DNA of 64,000 nucleotides, taken from NCBI GenBank assembly GCA_022376925.1, contig JAIOJX010000003.1, positions 35,393,874 to 35,457,873 of the forward strand, read 5' to 3'. Source of the DNA: Tragulus kanchil (taxonomy: Eukaryota; Chordata; Mammalia; Artiodactyla; Tragulidae). Under the pieces are notes generated by a model. That model was not told the DNA's origin, made no database searches, and saw only the letters and a list, made by a program, of their open reading frames with translations. Both the position numbers and the translations under genes were made by a program. Positions 59,346-64,000 of the stretch are shown here, piece after piece (the stretch's first letter is position 1; every line of letters begins with the position of its first letter).

Positions 59346-61700
59346 ATGTGTTACCATTGGGGAGTTCTTATATAGGTTTCCATAATGTTTGTTTCAGTTT
59401 TTAGGTAGTCTGTCAAACTAATTGTGGACTTCCTTGGTAACTCAGCTGGTAAGGAATTCGCCTGCAATGCTGGAGACCTCGGTTTGACTCCTGGGTCAGG
59501 AATATCCCCTGGAAAAGGGATAGGCTACCCATTCCAGTATTCTTGGATTTCTCTTGTGGCTCAGATGGTAAAGAATACGCCTGCAATGCAAGACACCCTG
59601 GTTCAGTCCCTGAGTCAGGAAGATCCCCTGGAGGAAGGCATGGCAAGCCACTCCAGGATTTTTGCGTGGAGAATTCCATGGACAGAAGAGCCTGGCCAGC
59701 TACAGTTCATAGGGCCACAGAGAGTCGGACACGATTGATCAACTCAGTCTAATGGATGCTTACAACCCTAAGCAAAATGTACCAATGCTAACCCCAACTG
59801 ATAACTAACTAGATAATCTGACCCATTTCTATTGCTTGGGCTGGGAGAATTTGAAACAGAGGATTTAGAATTTGTAGACAATATATTCTCTCAGAATAAT
59901 AGATGTTGTCAGTCTTCTGCTTGGAAACTTCGACAGCAGGTGTTTGACTTCTTGGGTGGATGGGCCTGCTCAGTTTTGGATCTACCTCTTCCCAAATTGT
60001 AGCCTTTGGGGGCCTTTCTTACCTCCAGAGACACCATCACAAGGTTTAAATTGACCGACACAATGATGTCCTTCCCCATGGGGCCACTTCCTTAGGGAAG
60101 GTAAAAGCAGGGCACCCAGGATAAGATCAGTACCCGTTCGCGAGTTAGAAGCAGTACTGGGAAATACAGCGTCTCCAGCTCTTTAGTCTTTTTCCCTCTT
60201 ATTTTTGTTCTGAGGTCACAGCTTGACACACTATCTGCTTAAACAATTCTGCCATCTAGTGGGCACATCTGCCATCCTGCTGTTTGTGCATTTGGGCTTC
60301 CCTTGTCCTATTGAGGGGCTAGTTGACGATCATGCTCAAAGCGTGGGGGGCCAATGGTAGTTGGTGGGCAAGTGAGGGAGGGAACCCGTAACCCTCCCAT
60401 AAGAAAATGATCTGTGGATAAAACGGGAGAAGCTCCTGGGCCCTTAACTTCAGAAAACCAAACAGGTGGGAGTCCTGCTGAGCTGTGTGTCTTCAGATCA
60501 GCGGACTGCAGAGACCACCTGTTAAGCAAAATCCCCAAATCTTCAAAGCAATGTGTTACCTTTTCTTATATAGGTTTCCATAATGTTTGTTTCAGTTTTA
60601 GGTAGTCTGTCAAACTAGGGATTTGGTCTAGTGGAAGAATTCCCTCTGGGGAGAGGAAGGCCCAAAATAGGCTACCCATTCCAGTATTCTTGGATTTCTC
60701 TTGTGGCTCAGATGGTAAAGAATACGCCTGCAATGCAAGACACCCTGGTTCAGTCCCTGAGTCAGGAAGATCCCCTGGAGGAAGGCATGGCAAGCCACTC
60801 CAGGATTTTTGCGTGGAGAATTCCATGGACAGAAGAGCCTGGCCAGCTACAGTTCATAGGGCCACAGAGAGTCGGACACGATTGATCAACTCAGTCTAAT
60901 GGATGCTTACAACCCTAAGCAAAATGTACCAATGCTAACCCCAACTGATAACTAACTAGATAATCTGACCCATTTCTATTGCTTGGGCTGGGAGAATTTG
61001 AAACAGAGGATTTAGAATTTGTAGACAATATATTCTCTCAGAATAATAGATGTTGTCAGTCTTCTGCTTGGAAACTTCGACAGCAGGTGTTTGACTTCTT
61101 GGGTGGATGGGCCTGCTCAGTTTTGGATCTACCTCTTCCCAAATTGTAGCCTTTGGGGGCCTTTCTTACCTCCAGAGACACCATCACAAGGTTTAAATTG
61201 ACCGACACAATGATGTCCTTCCCCATGGGGCCACTTCCTTAGGGAAGGTAAAAGCAGGGCACCCAGGATAAGATCAGTACCCGTTCGCGAGTTAGAAGCA
61301 GTACTGGGAAATACAGCGTCTCCAGCTCTTTAGTCTTTTTCCCTCTTATTTTTGTTCTGAGGTCACAGCTTGACACACTATCTGCTTAAACAATTCTGCC
61401 ATCTAGTGGGCACATCTGCCATCCTGCTGTTTGTGCATTTGGGCTTCCCTTGTCCTATTGAGGGGCTAGTTGACGATCATGCTCAAAGCGTGGGGGGCCA
61501 ATGGTAGTTGGTGGGCAAGTGAGGGAGGGAACCCGTAACCCTCCCATAAGAAAATGATCTGTGGATAAAACGGGAGAAGCTCCTGGGCCCTTAACTTCAG
61601 AAAACCAAACAGGTGGGAGTCCTGCTGAGCTGTGTGTCTTCAGATCAGCGGACTGCAGAGACCACCTGTTAAGCAAAAATCCCCAAATCTTCAAAGACCT
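59346..61700. repeat. Direct duplication 20 (copies 59346-60550 and 60551-61700)
   Basis: The first ~70 bases align at offset 1205 (59346 to 60551). About 100 bases of copy 1 (59421-59519, a SINE monomer) correspond to only about 50 scrambled bases in copy 2 (60617-60666). From taggctacccattccagtat the offset is 1147 to the end. Near the end copy 1 has gcaaaatcccc and copy 2 gcaaaaatcccc. Confidence 0.93.
59423..59745 (+). mobile_element. Dimeric Bov-tA SINE (two tRNA heads)
   Basis: The first head-plus-partial-body (gtggacttccttggtaactc, gcctgcaatgctggagacc, aaaagggataggctacccat) runs at ccagtattcttgg directly into a second head (atttctcttgtggctcagat, cgcctgcaatgcaagacacc). A full Bov-A body then ends gtcggacacgattgatcaac. 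This two-module arrangement is a known Bov-tA variety. The duplicate at 60657-60892 keeps only the second module. Confidence 0.88.
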
Positions 61701-61842
61701 TCCAATGCCAAAAACCTGTGATGAAAATCCTCCTGGGTTTCAACCATCCTTGCAGGCAGCCCCTTGTAAGCCCTGCCCCCTCCGTTAGCTGGAAGCTGAG
61801 TGTGACCCACTCTGGGCTCCATGCTGACTTTTTTGAAGAAGA

Positions 61843-62270
61843 AAGGCGGGGGTGGAGCTAAGATACGGCGTAGAACGAAGTGCACTCATCTCTCCTGCAA
61901 AATCGCCTGAATTGCAACGAGTTTCTGAAAAATCATCGACAGGAGAAGGTTGGATCTGATCACAGAGAGATACCCCACATCGAAGAACAAAGGAGACGCC
62001 GCAACAAGACAATAGGAAGGGCGCAATCGCGCTTTTAAAAGTCAAACCTCATAACCTCCAGAGATGCCGGGTGGGCCAAAGGTGCAAAACCAAGACCCGG
62101 GAAAGGAGCGGTGACGCCCACAAGGGACTGAGCCAGACCTGCTTTGGAGGGTCCAAGTGCCCCCTTGAACTAGAAGTGCCCTTGAGCAGACCTCGGAAGG
62201 ATGGCACTCAGTTCCCTTTGGAGGAGGTTACCATTAACCCGATCATAGAGCCACCGAGGACTGAAGAAGT
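61843..62270 (+). mobile_element. L1 5'-UTR fragment
   Basis: ggcgggggtggagctaagat, gtgcactcatctctcctgca, aaaatcatcgacaggagaag, gagataccccacatcgaaga, caaaggagacgccgcaacaa and gaagggcgcaatcgcgc match the start of the artiodactyl L1 5' UTR. The next part contains cgggaaaggagcggtgacgc and gggactgagccagacctgct. No ORF1 or ORF2 follows; it ends near an aagtaaggc splice-donor-like site and a TA repeat. The duplicate is 62989-63416. Confidence 0.7.
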
Positions 62271-62298
62271 AAGGCTATTTCTTCTTCTGCAGATATGC

Positions 62299-62362
62299 AA
62301 ATATATATATATATATATATCACATATGTATATATAATCTATATATATTATACATATGATCA
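62299..62362. repeat. (TA)n-rich microsatellite
   Basis: About 11 ta units, then cacatatgtatatataatct and atatatattatacatatgat. It recurs at 63445-63508 with the same length, as far as I can count. Confidence 0.85.
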
Positions 62363-63663
62363 CCTCTAATGCAACACTCTGCTTTCTAATGTAATTTACC
62401 TATCTTAGGTTTGAAAACTCTCATATTAATGAATTTTCATATTTTAATCAAGCTATAAAAATGTCCTGATAAAAAATATCAACTCATAATTGATGGTCAA
62501 ATATTAGTTCTGAGGTCACAGCTAAATCTGCTTAAACAATTCTGCCATCTAGTGGGCACATCTGCCATCCTGCTGTTTGTGCATTTGGGCTTCCCTTGTC
62601 CTATTGAGGGGCTAGTTGACGATCATGCTCAAAGCGTGGGGGGCCAATGGTAGTTGGTGGGCAAGTGAGGGAGGGAACCCGTAACCCTCCCATAAGAAAA
62701 TGATCTGTGGATAAAACGGGAGAAGCTCCTGGGCCCTTAACTTCAGAAAACCAAACAGGTGGGAGTCCTGCTGAGCTGTGTGTCTTCAGATCAGCGGACT
62801 GCAGAGACCACCTGTTAAGCAAAAATCCCCAAATCTTCAAAGACCTTCCAATGCCAAAAACCTGTGATGAAAATCCTCCTGGGTTTCAACCATCCTTGCA
62901 GGCAGCCCCTTGTAAGCCCTGCCCCCTCCGTTAGCTGGAAGCTGAGTGTGACCCACTCTGGGCTCCATGCTGACTTTTTTGAAGAAGAAAGGCGGGGGTG
63001 GAGCTAAGATACGGCGTAGAACGAAGTGCACTCATCTCTCCTGCAAAATCGCCTGAATTGCAACGAGTTTCTGAAAAATCATCGACAGGAGAAGGTTGGA
63101 TCTGATCACAGAGAGATACCCCACATCGAAGAACAAAGGAGACGCCGCAACAAGACAATAGGAAGGGCGCAATCGCGCTTTTAAAAGTCAAACCTCATAA
63201 CCTCCAGAGATGCCGGGTGGGCCAAAGGTGCAAAACCAAGACCCGGGAAAGGAGCGGTGACGCCCACAAGGGACTGAGCCAGACCTGCTTTGGAGGGTCC
63301 AAGTGCCCCCTTGAACTAGAAGTGCCCTTGAGCAGACCTCGGAAGGATGGCACTCAGTTCCCTTTGGAGGAGGTTACCATTAACCCGATCATAGAGCCAC
63401 CGAGGACTGAAGAAGTAAGGCTATTTCTTCTTCTGCAGATATGCAAATATATATATATATATATATCACATATGTATATATAATCTATATATATTATACA
63501 TATGATCACCTCTAATGCAACACTCTGCTTTCTAATGTAATTTACCTATCTTAGGTTTGAAAACTCTCATATTAATGAATTTTCATATTTTAATCAAGCT
63601 ATAAAAATGTCCTGATAAAAAATATCAACTCATAATTGATGGTCAGACCCTCTATATTACCAT

Positions 63664-63866
63664 TGTGTGTTAGTCACTCAGTAGTGTCCAACTCTGCGAC
63701 CCCTTGGACTGTAGTCTACAAGCTCTGTCCATAGGATTTTCCAGGCAAGAATACTGGAGTGGGTTGCCGTTTCCTGTTCCACAAGATCTTCCTAACCTAG
63801 GGATCGAACTCAGGTCTCCTATGTCTTCTGCACTGGCAGGCAGATTCTTTACCACTGAGCCACTTG
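63664..63866 (-). mobile_element. Bov-tA SINE, minus strand
   Basis: gttagtcactcagtagtgtc, gcgaccccttggactgtagt, caggcaagaatactggagtg, gttgccgtttcctgttcc, gggatcgaactcaggtctcc and accactgagccacttg form a reverse-complemented Bov-tA. Confidence 0.92.
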
Positions 63867-64000
63867 CTTTTTCCTTTTGAAGTCTTATACTCTGCAGTAT
63901 AAAAGAGTCCCCATGTTTGTTTTCATAGAATGCTCCAGAGGTTTCTTTAGTCTAGGACTAGATAGTCCACTAATTTCTCTACTTGGGAACCGTATACAAG
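63867..64000. other. Terminal non-coding stretch
   Basis: No recognised element before the window ends. Confidence 0.6.

Larger units (their letters stand above)
61354..63645. repeat. Direct duplication 21 (copies 61354-62506 and 62507-63645)
   Basis: The offset is 1153 at the very start, then 1146 after seven bases are lost in copy 2 (cacagcttgacacactatctgc versus cacagctaaatctgc). The rest is identical by eye, including the TA-rich microsatellite. Copy 1 starts 346 bases before the end of duplication 20, so the gttctgaggtcacagc segment occurs at 60208, 61354 and 62507. Confidence 0.95.

Noticed and set aside
971..63645. CRISPR array, satellite or VNTR explanation for the repeats
   Set aside because: Each ~1.1 kb unit has a different sequence and occurs two (locally three) times. 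There is no common repeat-spacer unit, and the genome is mammalian.

Overview
The window is non-coding DNA from a ruminant, most likely a pecoran (cattle, sheep, goat, deer or giraffe group). The evidence is its repeats: many tRNA-Glu-headed Bov-tA / Bov-A SINEs in both orientations, the 3' end of a BovB (RTE-type) LINE, CHR-type tRNA-derived SINEs with (AATAAA)n-like tails, artiodactyl L1 3' ends, and older mammalian L2, MIR, MER5A and hAT-Charlie-like relics. I found no protein-coding gene. Every open frame is short (162 codons at most). Most either run through SINEs or recur word for word only because the underlying DNA is duplicated. No rRNA gene, functional tRNA gene, CRISPR array, or bacterial or viral gene was seen.

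The dominant structure is not a gene. About two thirds of the window consists of 21 pairs of direct near-identical repeats, plus one pair cut by the left edge. Each pair has a different sequence, a copy-to-copy spacing of only about 1.05-1.2 kb, and its two copies lie head to tail. The pairs start near 52 (edge case), 971, 3113, 5280, 8166, 10232, 12285, 15946, 23312, 25460, 30712, 32763, 34745, 37124, 42146, 45268, 48021, 49925, 51825, 56401, 59346 and 61354. Inside a pair the copies differ by only a few substitutions and homopolymer indels. Close to the junction one or both edges are often scrambled or shortened. Where pairs are adjacent, the first copy of the next begins inside the last 8-445 bases of the second copy of the previous one, like overlapping tiles. 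Counting one offset per pair, roughly 23-24 kb of the 64 kb is redundant. My preferred reading is an assembly artefact: overlapping fragments of about 1.1 kb, or two haplotypes, laid in series rather than merged. Real tandem duplication is the alternative.

Layout: 1-7433, duplicated AT-rich DNA with an L2 3' end and Bov-A pieces; 7434-14548, a Bov-tA with target-site duplication, then three duplications carrying MER5A, a BovB 3' end and an L1 3' end with a nested SINE; 14549-18300, a unique stretch and a duplication; 18301-23311, unique DNA with L1 and five SINEs; 23312-27535, two duplications with CHR-like and Bov-tA SINEs; 27536-30711, unique L1-rich DNA; 30712-39312, four duplications of mostly unclassified DNA ending in an old L1 3' region; 39313-42145, unique, with a hAT-like relic; 42146-53989, five duplications with SINEs and MIRs; 53990-56400, unique, with L1; 56401-64000, three duplications with CHR SINEs, a Bov-tA dimer and an L1 5'-UTR fragment. 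Nothing suggests that any of these elements work together; they are independent retrotransposon insertions.
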